From Pseudomonas fluorescens (GTDB taxonomy: Bacteria > Pseudomonadota > Gammaproteobacteria > Pseudomonadales > Pseudomonadaceae): DNA of 64,000 nucleotides. The DNA is taken from NCBI RefSeq assembly GCF_902497855.1, contig NZ_CABVHU010000018.1, forward strand, positions 62,001 through 126,000, written 5' to 3'. Positions 27,858 through 36,601 of this stretch are shown in pieces. The notes below the pieces were generated by a model, which saw nothing but the letters and a program-made list of their open reading frames with translations, had not been told where the DNA came from and made no database searches. The translations under genes and the position numbers were made by a program. Each line of letters begins with the position of its first letter. Within the stretch, counting starts at the first letter, position 1.

Positions 27858-29072
27858 ATGACTCAGCGTGTGTGCATCATCGGTGGTGGCGTGATTGGCC
27901 TGACGACGGCTTACGCCCTGGTGCGTCAAGGGCTGCAGGTCGACCTGATCGATGCGCAACCGGACCTCGCCCGCCAGGCCAGCTTTGCCAACGGTGGGCA
28001 ATTGTCCTATCGCTACGTGGCGCCGCTGGCCGATGCCGGAGTGCCACTGCAGGCCCTGGGCTGGATGTTGCAAGGTGACTCGCCGCTCAAGCTGCGCCCG
28101 CGCCTGGATGTGCGCCAGTGGCGCTGGATGATGGCTTTCCTCGGCGCCTGCCGAGGTTCGGTCAACCGTCGTAATGCGCAACAGCTTTACCGTCTGGCAC
28201 TGCAAAGCCAGCAGGTGCTGAACACCTGGCGCGAAGAAGACGCGCTGGGAGATTTCGCCTGGCGACGCAACGGCAAACTGGTGACGTTTCGCTCCCGGAG
28301 CAGTTTTTCCCATGCCCGCACGCGGCTTTGCGAACCTCAGACCCAGCAGGTGCTAAGCCCGAATGAACTGTTCGACCTCGAGCCGACACTAGCGAACGCG
28401 CCGTTTGTGGGCGGCATTTTTACGCCGGACGAAGAAGTCGGCGATTGTTATCGGTTCTGCCTGTTGCTGGCAGAGCGGTTGCGGGCTTCGGGGCTCTGCC
28501 ACTTTATCCTCGGCCAAGCGGTAACGCGCATCCGCGAGGTCGGGGGCAAGGTGCAGGCGGTGGAGCTGGGCGATCAGGTGCTGCCAGTGCAACAGCTGGT
28601 GTTGAGCGCCGGTTATCGCAGCGCGGCACTGGCGCTGCCAGGCATGCGAATTCCGGTTTATCCACTGAAGGGATACAGCCTGAGTGTCCCCATTCTGACT
28701 CAGCATCAAGCGCCTGAGGTGAGCGTCACCGACTATGACCGCAAAGTCGTTTACGCACGGCTCGGCCAGCAACTGCGCGTCGCCGCCATGGTCGACATTG
28801 TTGGTTTCGATCCCTCCATCGACCGCCGACGAATCGACAGCATTCGCCAGGCCGCTTCAGCACTCTTTCCCCACGGTGGCGATTACCCGCAAGCACTGGA
28901 ATGGGCCGGCATGCGCCCGGCAACACCCAGCGGCGTGCCCATGGTCGGCGCGGCGCCGTACCGCAATTTGTGGCTGAACCTGGGCCACGGCGCACTGGGC
29001 TTCACCCTTGCCTGTGCCAGCGCCCAGCGCTTGAGCGAGATGATCGCTGGCCGCGAAGACACCCAAGTGTGA
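27858..29072 (+). CDS. FAD-dependent D-amino-acid dehydrogenase-like protein (DadA family)
   Basis: 404-residue DAO-fold flavoprotein. The N-terminal dinucleotide motif is IIGGGVIGLTTAYAL; the C-terminal FAD/substrate block WAGMRPATPSGVPMVG...LGHGALGFTLACASAQ is the DadA pattern. Such enzymes oxidise D-amino acids to 2-keto acids and feed electrons to the respiratory chain at the inner membrane. ATG at 27858. Being alone with a divergent LysR, its substrate cannot be read from the sequence. Confidence 0.8.
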   Translation: MTQRVCIIGGGVIGLTTAYALVRQGLQVDLIDAQPDLARQASFANGGQLSYRYVAPLADAGVPLQALGWMLQGDSPLKLRPRLDVRQWRWMMAFLGACRGSVNRRNAQQLYRLALQSQQVLNTWREEDALGDFAWRRNGKLVTFRSRSSFSHARTRLCEPQTQQVLSPNELFDLEPTLANAPFVGGIFTPDEEVGDCYRFCLLLAERLRASGLCHFILGQAVTRIREVGGKVQAVELGDQVLPVQQLVLSAGYRSAALALPGMRIPVYPLKGYSLSVPILTQHQAPEVSVTDYDRKVVYARLGQQLRVAAMVDIVGFDPSIDRRRIDSIRQAASALFPHGGDYPQALEWAGMRPATPSGVPMVGAAPYRNLWLNLGHGALGFTLACASAQRLSEMIAGREDTQV

Positions 29073-29087
29073 TGCAGCACCTGCCTG

Positions 29088-29927
29088 TTACTGGAGCGGG
29101 TTGCCATAGAGTTGAGGACGACGATCGCAATGCACGTCGTTCCGGTCACCGATGCGCTTGTTACGCGCTTGCGCGAGGTTCATCGTCGCCAGCAAAATCT
29201 GCTCGCCGGCAAGCTCCGTCGGCCCCGTCAGAGGATAACCGTCGGCGTCGACAATGACCGATCCCTGAACCCAGCCGACCCCGCGCTCGTGGCCGTGGCG
29301 ATCACACGCGGCGATGAATATGCGGTTGACCGCCGCATTGGCCTGAACGCGTATGACTTCAGTTGGACGTTCGGTTTCTGGTCGTGGGCCATCGGGCCAA
29401 TTGACGGGAGCGCAGAGCAGCTCCGCACCCGCCAATGCCGGTAGCCGTACCCACTCAGGAAACTCCAGGTCGTAACAGATCATCATGCCGATTCGCCCAA
29501 AAGCAGTGTCCACCACCGGCGGCTGCTCGCTTCCGGCGCTGAAAATCGAATTTTCCGCGCCCCAGAGATGAGCCTTTCGGTAAACCGCGCGCAATCCTTG
29601 AGCATCGATCATTGCCGCACTGTTGGCCACCCGCTCGCCCTCCAGCCGCTCGCAGAATCCTGCGACGATCACGATCTCCAGTTCGCGGGCCAGTGCCTCC
29701 CACAAGCGTAAGGTCGGCCCATCTGTCGATTCAGACGAGGACAGCGCTTCGCTACGGTTAACAAAGAGGTAACCGCTCTGCACCAGCTCGGGCAGCACCA
29801 CCACCTGGGCGCCGCGGGAGGCTGCCGAACGGATCGCCCGTTCAGTGAGTGTTCGGTTGTAGGCAAGATCGCCAATCTTCGGCGCCATTTGGCAGCACGC
29901 GACGATGATATTTCCGGGTGTGTTCAT
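29088..29927 (-). CDS. Nitrilase/omega-amidase-family carbon-nitrogen hydrolase
   Basis: 279 residues with the full catalytic set of the C-N hydrolase superfamily: Glu47 (VVLPELVQSGY), Lys118 (YRKAHLW), Cys151 (MMICYDLEFPE). It hydrolyses an amide, carbamoyl or nitrile bond in the cytoplasm. The start at 29927 has GGAAG upstream; another ATG 5 codons earlier lacks one. It is 43 bp downstream of an NCS1 permease on the same strand, so the pair likely imports and hydrolyses one nitrogen compound (carbamoylated or amide-bearing). Confidence 0.85.
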   Translation of the reverse strand: MNTPGNIIVACCQMAPKIGDLAYNRTLTERAIRSAASRGAQVVVLPELVQSGYLFVNRSEALSSSESTDGPTLRLWEALARELEIVIVAGFCERLEGERVANSAAMIDAQGLRAVYRKAHLWGAENSIFSAGSEQPPVVDTAFGRIGMMICYDLEFPEWVRLPALAGAELLCAPVNWPDGPRPETERPTEVIRVQANAAVNRIFIAACDRHGHERGVGWVQGSVIVDADGYPLTGPTELAGEQILLATMNLAQARNKRIGDRNDVHCDRRPQLYGNPLQ

Positions 29928-29970
29928 TGTGCAGACTTCCATTGGTAGAACATGTGCTCGTTGACGGTGA

Positions 29971-31470
29971 TCAACGCTCATTTTCTGTCGACGTATGAGC
30001 CATCGAGACGATATCGCTTTCGGTGATTGAATCGATGATCCGGCGTTCGGACTCAAGATCGATCGAACGACTGAGTATGAAATAGCTCAAGCCGGACACC
30101 ACCAGGCCCACCAGCCAGGCGATGTCGACGCCTTCGAGCAGGCGCGCCAGCGGGCCGACGAATACTTCCTGGCCAGCGGCGGCGTCAAAGATGTAGAAGA
30201 ACGGCACCATGGCGGCAAAACCTATCAGGTACGAAGCGATGCCGCGAAATTGCCACGCGCCGTAAATGCCCTTGGGAGTAAAGAAATGGGGAATGGCGTA
30301 GCGGCCTTTACGAACAAAGAAGTAATCCACCAGGTTGACGGCAGTCCATGGCACCAGGAAATACAACAGCACGACCAGGAAGGTATTCAACAGCGCAACA
30401 CCATCACCTTTGATCGACAGCACGCAAGCCAACAGGATCACGCTGATGGCGAAGATCGACATCACACGAGCGCGAGGCGTCGGGGTGATCTTTTTGATGG
30501 AATCGACACCGGTCAACAGCGTCAGCATGGCGCTGTAAGTGTTGAGCGCGATGATCGGCAGGAAGCCCACCACCGACACCAGCACCAGTGAATGGCCCAA
30601 GCCAGGAATCATTGAGGAACCGACCTGATTCAACGCAACCAGTGCATCAGTCGCGTGCAACTGCTGCGCAAGCCAGGCACCCAGGCCGATCATCCATCCG
30701 CCCGACAAGGATGCCCCCAGAAACAAGGCGGTAATCAGTTTTGCACGACTGGTGTTCTTGGGCAGGTAACGTGAGTAATCGGACACATACGGCGCATAGG
30801 AAATGTTGTAGCTGGCACCAATGGCAAACATGCTGGCAAACGCGACCCAGTTGAAGCCGAGGGTCGTTGCGGGAGCGACGTCACTTTGGCCTGCGCCAAA
30901 CATCAAGGCGATGGTGACGAGCGAATAGAGCGGCAAGGTCACCAGCAGCGCCCATTTGAACGCCTTGTGCATCATGTCGTGGCCATAGATCGCCAGCAAC
31001 GCACCGATCAGCACCACCGTGACGGTCACAATGGTCGGATCGAGTCCGAAGACATGCTTGAGGCCACCCGCGATGAGCGTAATGTTGACCACGTTGAAGC
31101 CGACGAACACAAACATCGTCGCGATCAATGCGAGGATTACGCCGCGATAGCCGAATTGGGCCCGCGACTGGATCATTTGCGGAAGGCCCATCTCAGGCCC
31201 TTGAGAGCCGTGGAACGCCATGAAAATGGTGCCGAACATGATACCGAGCGTACCCGCCAAGGTAGCCCACAGTGCGGACAGTCCCAGGCTTGGACCCACA
31301 AAACCAATGGAAATGGTGAAGAAGTGGAAGTTACCCAAAAACCAGAAAGGGCCCTGGTTGATGAGTTTGGCGTGCCGTTCGTTTTCCGGAATGTAATCGA
31401 TCGAATGGCCTTCGATGGCCATCCCTGCGCTCGCCTCGATGGCGCCCGCTGAGCTCTTGGACTCGGACAT
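29971..31470 (-). CDS. NCS1-family cytosine/purine/hydantoin-type permease
   Basis: 499 residues, about 12 membrane segments. NCS1 features include NQGPFWFLGNFHFFTISIGFVG in TM1 and the conserved SYNISYAPYVSDYSRYLP motif in the middle. NCS1 proteins import nucleobases, hydantoins, allantoin or related compounds with H+ or Na+. ATG at 31470 with GGAGAG. Divergent from a LysR gene, operon with the nitrilase-family gene. Substrate unknown. Confidence 0.88.
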   Translation of the reverse strand: MSESKSSAGAIEASAGMAIEGHSIDYIPENERHAKLINQGPFWFLGNFHFFTISIGFVGPSLGLSALWATLAGTLGIMFGTIFMAFHGSQGPEMGLPQMIQSRAQFGYRGVILALIATMFVFVGFNVVNITLIAGGLKHVFGLDPTIVTVTVVLIGALLAIYGHDMMHKAFKWALLVTLPLYSLVTIALMFGAGQSDVAPATTLGFNWVAFASMFAIGASYNISYAPYVSDYSRYLPKNTSRAKLITALFLGASLSGGWMIGLGAWLAQQLHATDALVALNQVGSSMIPGLGHSLVLVSVVGFLPIIALNTYSAMLTLLTGVDSIKKITPTPRARVMSIFAISVILLACVLSIKGDGVALLNTFLVVLLYFLVPWTAVNLVDYFFVRKGRYAIPHFFTPKGIYGAWQFRGIASYLIGFAAMVPFFYIFDAAAGQEVFVGPLARLLEGVDIAWLVGLVVSGLSYFILSRSIDLESERRIIDSITESDIVSMAHTSTENER

Positions 31471-31641
31471 ACGACTCTCCTTTTGCTTGGAATCGATAGT
31501 GATAATTGTTTTTATAGGGACTAAAGCTGCATTCAGGCTGAGTACCGGCCCGTTGAACTGTATGGATGTGATCGGAACTGTTAAATATCGCAGGCCAACT
31601 GTTCACATTGATGTTTGTCTATGTAGCTAATCGGAGCTCGT

Positions 31642-32556
31642 ATGCTAGGAACTGTATCGGAACTGGATCTACGCTTGATCCGGGTGTTTCTTGCCGTCGT
31701 TGAGGCGGGGGGGATTTCGGCAGCACAAACGGCGCTCAATACCACACAACCCACCATCAGCGCGCAATTGGCCACGCTGGAAGCCAGGCTCGGATTTCGC
31801 CTTTGCGAGCGAGGGCGGGCGGGGTTTTCCGTCACGCCCAAGGGGAGCCAGTTCCTCGATGCCGCCCGCCGATTGATGGCCGCAACGGAGGGATTTCGCA
31901 TTGAAGTCCAGCACATCAATCGCAAGATCACCGGCAACATCAATATCGGGTTACTGGGCCAGATCGATCCCGTGGTCAATAAAAAAATTGCCTTGGCCAT
32001 CGCCCGATTACGATCCCACCACGAAGGGCTGTACTTTCACTTTACGGAAGTGTCGTCATCGTTTCTGGAAGAGAAACTGATCAATGGTCATCTCGATCTG
32101 GCGATAGGCTATTTCTGGCGCCGCCTACCTAACCTTGATTACATTTCACTGTTTAAAGAAGCACAAATCGCCTATTGCGGCCCCACGCATCCTCTTTTTG
32201 AAAAGGTGGGGGCGCTCAATATCGAGGATGTTCGGGAGCACGACTGGGTTTGGCCCAGCCACCCGTTACCAGAAATGCCGGTACCCACGTCCCTTGAACG
32301 TTTGACGGCGCTTACCGACAGTATGGACGGGGCCGCTTTGCTTATCCTGTCGGGCCAGCACCTGGGTTTTCTGCCGCAATTTTACGGCGCCAAGCATGAA
32401 GCGTTAGGGCAGTTGCACCCACTTAACCCTGAGCTGTTGCGCTATGAGGTCGTGTTTCATGCAGCGGTTCGACACTCTACCCGCCAGCATGAGGTGGTGA
32501 GCAACTTTTTGACAGAGTTGGTCGACATTTTTGGGGCGAAATCGGTAAGCGCCTGA
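31642..32556 (+). CDS. LysR-family regulator, divergent to NCS1 permease
   Basis: 304 residues: winged helix (LDLRLIRVFLAVVEAGGISAAQTALNTTQPTISAQLATLEARLGF) and an effector-binding domain. Divergent from the permease-hydrolase operon across about 170 bp, so it likely controls that operon. The ribosome site is CGGAGCTCGT before ATG 31642. Confidence 0.85.
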   Translation: MLGTVSELDLRLIRVFLAVVEAGGISAAQTALNTTQPTISAQLATLEARLGFRLCERGRAGFSVTPKGSQFLDAARRLMAATEGFRIEVQHINRKITGNINIGLLGQIDPVVNKKIALAIARLRSHHEGLYFHFTEVSSSFLEEKLINGHLDLAIGYFWRRLPNLDYISLFKEAQIAYCGPTHPLFEKVGALNIEDVREHDWVWPSHPLPEMPVPTSLERLTALTDSMDGAALLILSGQHLGFLPQFYGAKHEALGQLHPLNPELLRYEVVFHAAVRHSTRQHEVVSNFLTELVDIFGAKSVSA

Positions 32557-32733
32557 CAACTTGATTTGACCGCGACATGACGTGATGGCGAGACAGGTCG
32601 GACCGGGACCGGGTAACTCTGCCCTTTCAAAGGCGCTTGCCGCCTACTCGATTGATCGGAAACTTCGGCGACTTGAGCAACCATGTCCTATCAGGCAACA
32701 ATGATTGACTCTTCGTTGATGATCGCGCGCAGC

Positions 32734-32812
32734 AATTAGCTGAACATCGCGCAGCCAAACTTGCTGCTATAGCCAGCGGTGCATTTCATCCCCACTCACG
32801 GAGTTACCTATG
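32734..32812 (+). repeat. Leader copy A: duplicate of the cupin-gene 5' region
   Basis: This stretch (AATTAGCTGAACATCG ... ACTTGCTG ... CATCCCCACTCACGGAG ... CCTATG) matches 35117-35190, the region upstream of and including the cupin start codon. Here the ATG (32810-32812) is followed at once by TAA, so no protein is made. The rest of 32557-32733 shows no gene. It lies 58 bp upstream of the first ABC permease. Confidence 0.7.
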
Positions 32813-32870
32813 TAAATCGTTCAGAACAAGTGAGCAGGTTCTCAAAACTCCAACAATAAAGGAGAGAATA

Positions 32871-33560
32871 ATGTTCTTAGAAGGTTACGCGCCGCTGATT
32901 ATGAGCGGTACTTGGGTAACGATTAAGCTTGCCGTACTGTCTCTGCTGCTTTCCGTGCTGATGGGGCTGGTGGGTGCCAGTTCGAAACTATCCAGCAGCC
33001 GCCTGCTGAGTGGCCTCTCCACCGCCTATACCACGCTGATTCGCAGCATTCCCGATTTGGTGATCATGTTGCTGCTGTTCTACAGCATCCAGATTTTCCT
33101 CAATCACATCACCGAATGGCTGGAAGTTGATCAGATCATCATTAACCCTTTCGTGGCCGGTGTGGTGACGTTGAGCTTCATCTACGGAGCTTATTTCACT
33201 GAAACTTTCCGAGGTGCATTTCAATCGGTACCGCGTGGTTCGATCGAGGCCGCGGTGGCTTATGGCATGTCCCCTGGGGAAGTATTCAAGCGCGTATTGT
33301 TTCCGCAAATGATGCGTTTTGCTTTGCCTGGCATCGGCAATAACTGGCAAGTGCTGATCAAAGCAACCGCGCTGGTGTCGATTATCGGTCTGTCCGATAT
33401 CGTCAAAGCCACTCAGGATGCCGGTAAAGGCAGCATGCAGCTGTTCTATTTCACCATCGTCGGCGCATTTATTTACCTGACGATTACCACGATCTCCAGC
33501 ATCGTATTGACTTGGCTTGAGCACCGCTATTCGGTGGGCGTCAGAAAGGCAGAACTATGA
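32871..33560 (+). CDS. Polar amino-acid ABC transporter permease 1 (HisQ/ArtQ type)
   Basis: 229-residue inner-membrane subunit with the HisM/HisQ family pattern: TWVTIKLAVLSLLLSVLMG, RSIPDLVIMLLLFY, and the ATPase-docking EAA loop (EAAVAYGMSPGEVFKRVLFPQMMRFALPG). Strong ribosome site AAAGGAGAGAATA before ATG 32871. Its stop overlaps the next permease by ATGA. With the ATPase and binding protein below it forms a complete importer, probably for basic amino acids (Arg/Orn/His/Lys class). Confidence 0.9.
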   Translation: MFLEGYAPLIMSGTWVTIKLAVLSLLLSVLMGLVGASSKLSSSRLLSGLSTAYTTLIRSIPDLVIMLLLFYSIQIFLNHITEWLEVDQIIINPFVAGVVTLSFIYGAYFTETFRGAFQSVPRGSIEAAVAYGMSPGEVFKRVLFPQMMRFALPGIGNNWQVLIKATALVSIIGLSDIVKATQDAGKGSMQLFYFTIVGAFIYLTITTISSIVLTWLEHRYSVGVRKAEL

Positions 33561-34270
33561 TTGAGATTATTCAGGACTATTGGCAGGCCTATTTGTGGAG
33601 CGACGGTTATCGTGTATCCGGCGTGGCGATGACACTTTGGTTGCTGATCCTTTCGGTCGCCTTCGGCTTTTTGATGGCGGTGCCTTTGGCAATTGCACGG
33701 GTTTCCAAAAATCCGCTGATCCGCGGCCCTGTATGGTTTTACACCTACGTATTCCGCGGTACGCCGCTGTATATCCAATTGCTGCTGTTTTACAGCGGCA
33801 TATATAGCCTGCAAGTCGTGCGCTCGGATCAAATGCTGGACGCGTTTTTTCGCGAAGGTTTCAACTGCGCCGTGCTGGCGTTTGCTTTAAACACTTGTGC
33901 TTACACCACTGAAGTTTTCGCTGGAGTAATCAAGTCGATTCCATACGGCGAGGTGGAGGCGGCGCGCGCCTATGGCATGTCCCGGTTCATGTTGTACCGC
34001 CGCATCATCGTGCCGTCCACGCTGCGTCGCGCGCTGCCGTTCTACAGCAATGAAGTGATTCTGATGCTGCACGCCACCACGGTCGCGTTTACCGCCACCG
34101 TGCCCGACATTCTGAAAGTGGCGCGCGACGTAAACTCGGAAACTTATGCCTCGTTCGAAGCATTTGGCATCGCTGCCCTGCTGTACGCGTGCATTGCTTT
34201 TTTGCTGGTTTGGCTGTTCCGCCGCTTCGAGAACCATTGGCTGGCCTTTATGAAACCCCAGGGCCATTAA
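33557..34270 (+). CDS. Polar amino-acid ABC transporter permease 2 (HisM/ArtM type)
   Basis: 237 residues, about five membrane segments, EAA loop EAARAYGMSRFMLYRRIIVPSTLRRALP. Partner of the preceding permease; the pair forms the heterodimeric channel of His/Arg/Orn-type importers. Starts inside the previous stop (ATGA). Confidence 0.9.
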   Translation: MIEIIQDYWQAYLWSDGYRVSGVAMTLWLLILSVAFGFLMAVPLAIARVSKNPLIRGPVWFYTYVFRGTPLYIQLLLFYSGIYSLQVVRSDQMLDAFFREGFNCAVLAFALNTCAYTTEVFAGVIKSIPYGEVEAARAYGMSRFMLYRRIIVPSTLRRALPFYSNEVILMLHATTVAFTATVPDILKVARDVNSETYASFEAFGIAALLYACIAFLLVWLFRRFENHWLAFMKPQGH

Positions 34271-34298
34271 TCCGCCTGGCTGCAACAGAGAAAACAAA

Positions 34299-35063
34299 AT
34301 GTATAAATTGACGGTTGACGACCTGTACAAAAAATACGGCGCTCACGAAGTGCTCAAAGGCGTTTCGCTCAAGGCCAAGGCGGGCGATGTGATCAGCATC
34401 ATCGGCTCTTCCGGTTCCGGAAAGAGTACCTTTCTGCGCTGCATCAACTTCCTGGAGCAGCCGTGTGCCGGGCGTATCACAGTGGCCGGCGAAGAGATCC
34501 AGACCAGGCTCGACAAGTACGGTGCGCTCAAGGTAGTGAACCGCAAGCAGCTGCAGACCATGCGCAGCAAGCTGGCTATGGTGTTCCAGCATTTCAACTT
34601 GTGGAGCCACATGACGGTGTTGGAAAACATCATCGAGGCGCCCATTACTGTACTGGGCATTAGTCGCACAGACGCGATTGGCCGTGCCCGTAAGTATCTG
34701 GCAAAAGTGGGCCTGGCTTCGGTAGAAGACAAGTACCCATCGCACTTGTCCGGCGGCCAGCAGCAACGCGTGGCGATTGCCCGCGCGCTGGCGATGGAGC
34801 CGGAGGTGATGCTGTTCGATGAGCCGACTTCGGCGCTGGACCCGGAGTTGGTAGGTGAAGTGCTGAAGGTGATGCAATCACTGGCCGAGGAAGGCCGAAC
34901 CATGGTGGTGGTGACGCACGAGATGGGCTTTGCCCGCCATGTGTCCAACCATGTGGTGTTCCTGCATCAAGGCAAGATTGAGGAGCAGGGACACCCGTCT
35001 GAGGTGCTGAACAAACCGAAAAGCCTACGTCTACAGCAGTTCCTCACCGGCAGCCTGAAATAA
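34299..35063 (+). CDS. Polar amino-acid ABC transporter ATPase (HisP/AotP type)
   Basis: 254 residues: Walker A GSSGSGKST, Q-loop FQHFNLWSHMTVLENI, signature LSGGQQQRVAIARAL, Walker B VMLFDEPTSALDPE, switch His in VTHEMGFARHVSNHV. The FNLWSHMT wording is that of the HisP subgroup. 28 bp after permease 2, clearly one operon. Confidence 0.93.
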   Translation: MYKLTVDDLYKKYGAHEVLKGVSLKAKAGDVISIIGSSGSGKSTFLRCINFLEQPCAGRITVAGEEIQTRLDKYGALKVVNRKQLQTMRSKLAMVFQHFNLWSHMTVLENIIEAPITVLGISRTDAIGRARKYLAKVGLASVEDKYPSHLSGGQQQRVAIARALAMEPEVMLFDEPTSALDPELVGEVLKVMQSLAEEGRTMVVVTHEMGFARHVSNHVVFLHQGKIEEQGHPSEVLNKPKSLRLQQFLTGSLK

Positions 35064-35116
35064 CCTTTCTTTGATCGGGTCGTGCTTGGAGGGTCCCGGG
35101 ATGAACGCCCCCCGAT

Positions 35117-35190
35117 AATTCGCTGAACATCGTGTTGTCGACTTGCTGAAGCAAGTTGCACACGTCATTCCACTCAAGGAGCCGCCTATG
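35117..35190 (+). repeat. Leader copy B: 5' region of the cupin gene
   Basis: AATTCGCTGAACATCG ... ACTTGCTG ... CATTCCACTCAAGGAG ... CCTATG, the counterpart of 32734-32812. Here the ribosome site and ATG lead into a real gene. The two copies flank the permease-ATPase genes exactly. Confidence 0.7.
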
Positions 35191-35493
35191 TTCCCTGTCG
35201 TAGATTTAGTCACGCTTGCCCGATCGCTGCCAGCTGATACCGACTACTCACTGGGCCAATTATCCAGTTCGTCACTGGTCCTGCTGAACTTAAAGCCTCA
35301 GCCTTATCCGATCGAACTTCACTCAGAGACCGAGCGCATCCTGGTGTTGCACGGTGAGGCGGGTGTCGAGTTTGATCAGGGTGAAGTACGACTGGCCTGC
35401 GGAGCACTATTAGTCCTCCCGCCTGGACAGCGTCATACCTTTTCTGCGGATTCGGATGCTGTGGTGCTGGCAATCTTTGGAGAGCCGGCGTGA
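35188..35493 (+). CDS. Small cupin-domain protein
   Basis: 101 residues with a single cupin barrel: LHSETERILVLHGEAGVEF (first motif, with most metal-binding His positions missing) and LVLPPGQRHTFSAD (second motif, with His). Such small cupins often bind a ligand or act as isomerases or sensors. It sits between the ABC ATPase and the binding protein of one transport cluster, preceded by AAGGAG. No catalytic role can be assigned. Confidence 0.7.
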   Translation: MFPVVDLVTLARSLPADTDYSLGQLSSSSLVLLNLKPQPYPIELHSETERILVLHGEAGVEFDQGEVRLACGALLVLPPGQRHTFSADSDAVVLAIFGEPA

Positions 35494-35613
35494 AGTGGTT
35501 AACTCCAATCGATCAGGCCTCCTGTTGATCGAAGATCGCCGTGATGCGGCGGCAAGCAAACTCACTTAAAAACTCCAATAAACTGAACCGTCCACTTGCA
35601 AAGGTTTTAACTT

Positions 35614-36390
35614 ATGAAAAAGGTACTTGCAGTGATGTCGCTGGCGTTGATGGCGACTTCCATCGGAGCGTCGGCCAAGGAGTTGAAGGAAATTCGTTTC
35701 GGAGTCCAGCCGGACTCTCCTCCGTTTGAGATGAAAATGGCCGATGGCAAACTTACCGGTTTCGATATTGATCTGGGCGATGCTATTTGCGAAAAGCTCA
35801 AGGTTGAATGCGTGTGGGTGGAGAATGACTTCGACGGCATGATCCCAGCGCTCAAGGCCAAGAAGTTCGACGGTGTGCTCTCTTCCATGAGCGTAACCGA
35901 GAAGCGGCAAAAGCAGATGGCGTTCTCCGACAAGTTGTTCAACGCCCCGGCGCGCATGGTGGTCAAAAAGGGTTCCACGCTGCTGCCTACCGCTGAATTG
36001 CTTAAAGGAAAGCGCATCGGCGTACAGCAAGGAACTACGCAAGAAACCTACGCTAAAACCTACTGGGCGCCGCTAGGGGTGACCGTGGTGTCGTACCAGA
36101 ACCAGGATCTGAATCAGGCGGACCTGGTAGCAGGTCGTGTGGATGCCACGCTGCAAGACGCGGTGCAAGCGGACGTGGGTTTCCTGCAAACCCCGCGTGG
36201 CCGTGACTTCGATTTTGCCGGGCCGCCCCTGAACGACTCGAAAACGCTAGGCAGCGGTACCGCCATTGGCCTGCGCAAGGAGGATGACGAGCTGCGTCAG
36301 CTGATCAACAAGGCAATCGCCGACATTCATGAGGATGGCACCTACCAACGCCTCGAGAAGAAGTATTTCTCGTTCAGTCTCTACGATTAA
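35614..36390 (+). CDS. Periplasmic amino-acid-binding protein of the ABC importer
   Basis: 258 residues: signal peptide (MKKVLAVMSLALMATSIGASA), then SBP family 3: IRFGVQPDSPPFEM, GFDIDLGDAICEKL, DFDGMIPALKAKKFDGVLSSMSVTEKRQ. This is the lysine/arginine/ornithine-binding pattern. It follows the permeases, ATPase and cupin and precedes the racemase gene. Confidence 0.9.
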   Translation: MKKVLAVMSLALMATSIGASAKELKEIRFGVQPDSPPFEMKMADGKLTGFDIDLGDAICEKLKVECVWVENDFDGMIPALKAKKFDGVLSSMSVTEKRQKQMAFSDKLFNAPARMVVKKGSTLLPTAELLKGKRIGVQQGTTQETYAKTYWAPLGVTVVSYQNQDLNQADLVAGRVDATLQDAVQADVGFLQTPRGRDFDFAGPPLNDSKTLGSGTAIGLRKEDDELRQLINKAIADIHEDGTYQRLEKKYFSFSLYD

Positions 36391-36483
36391 GCCTAAGCGA
36401 TTAGCCTGCCCTCTCTGGTGGGCGGTTCATATATTCGATGTATTCGTGACACGCATCGATTATTGAAACACAAATAAAAAAAC

Positions 36484-36497
36484 CGCCTGGCCAGGCG
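36484..36497. repeat. 14-bp palindrome before the racemase gene
   Basis: CGCCTGGCCAGGCG is a perfect palindrome next to an A-run, so on the minus strand it reads as hairpin plus T-run. The 211-bp gap between binding protein and racemase is AT-rich elsewhere (AAAAATAATAAAATC before the ribosome site GGAGAG) and contains no gene. Confidence 0.5.
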
Positions 36498-36601
36498 TAA
36501 ACATATCGCTCGTAAAAACGATTTGGCCTGCGTGCGAGGTCAGGCACGCGTTAGAAGTTGATTAACCAAAAATAATAAAATCGACTCTATGGAGAGTTAA
36601 T

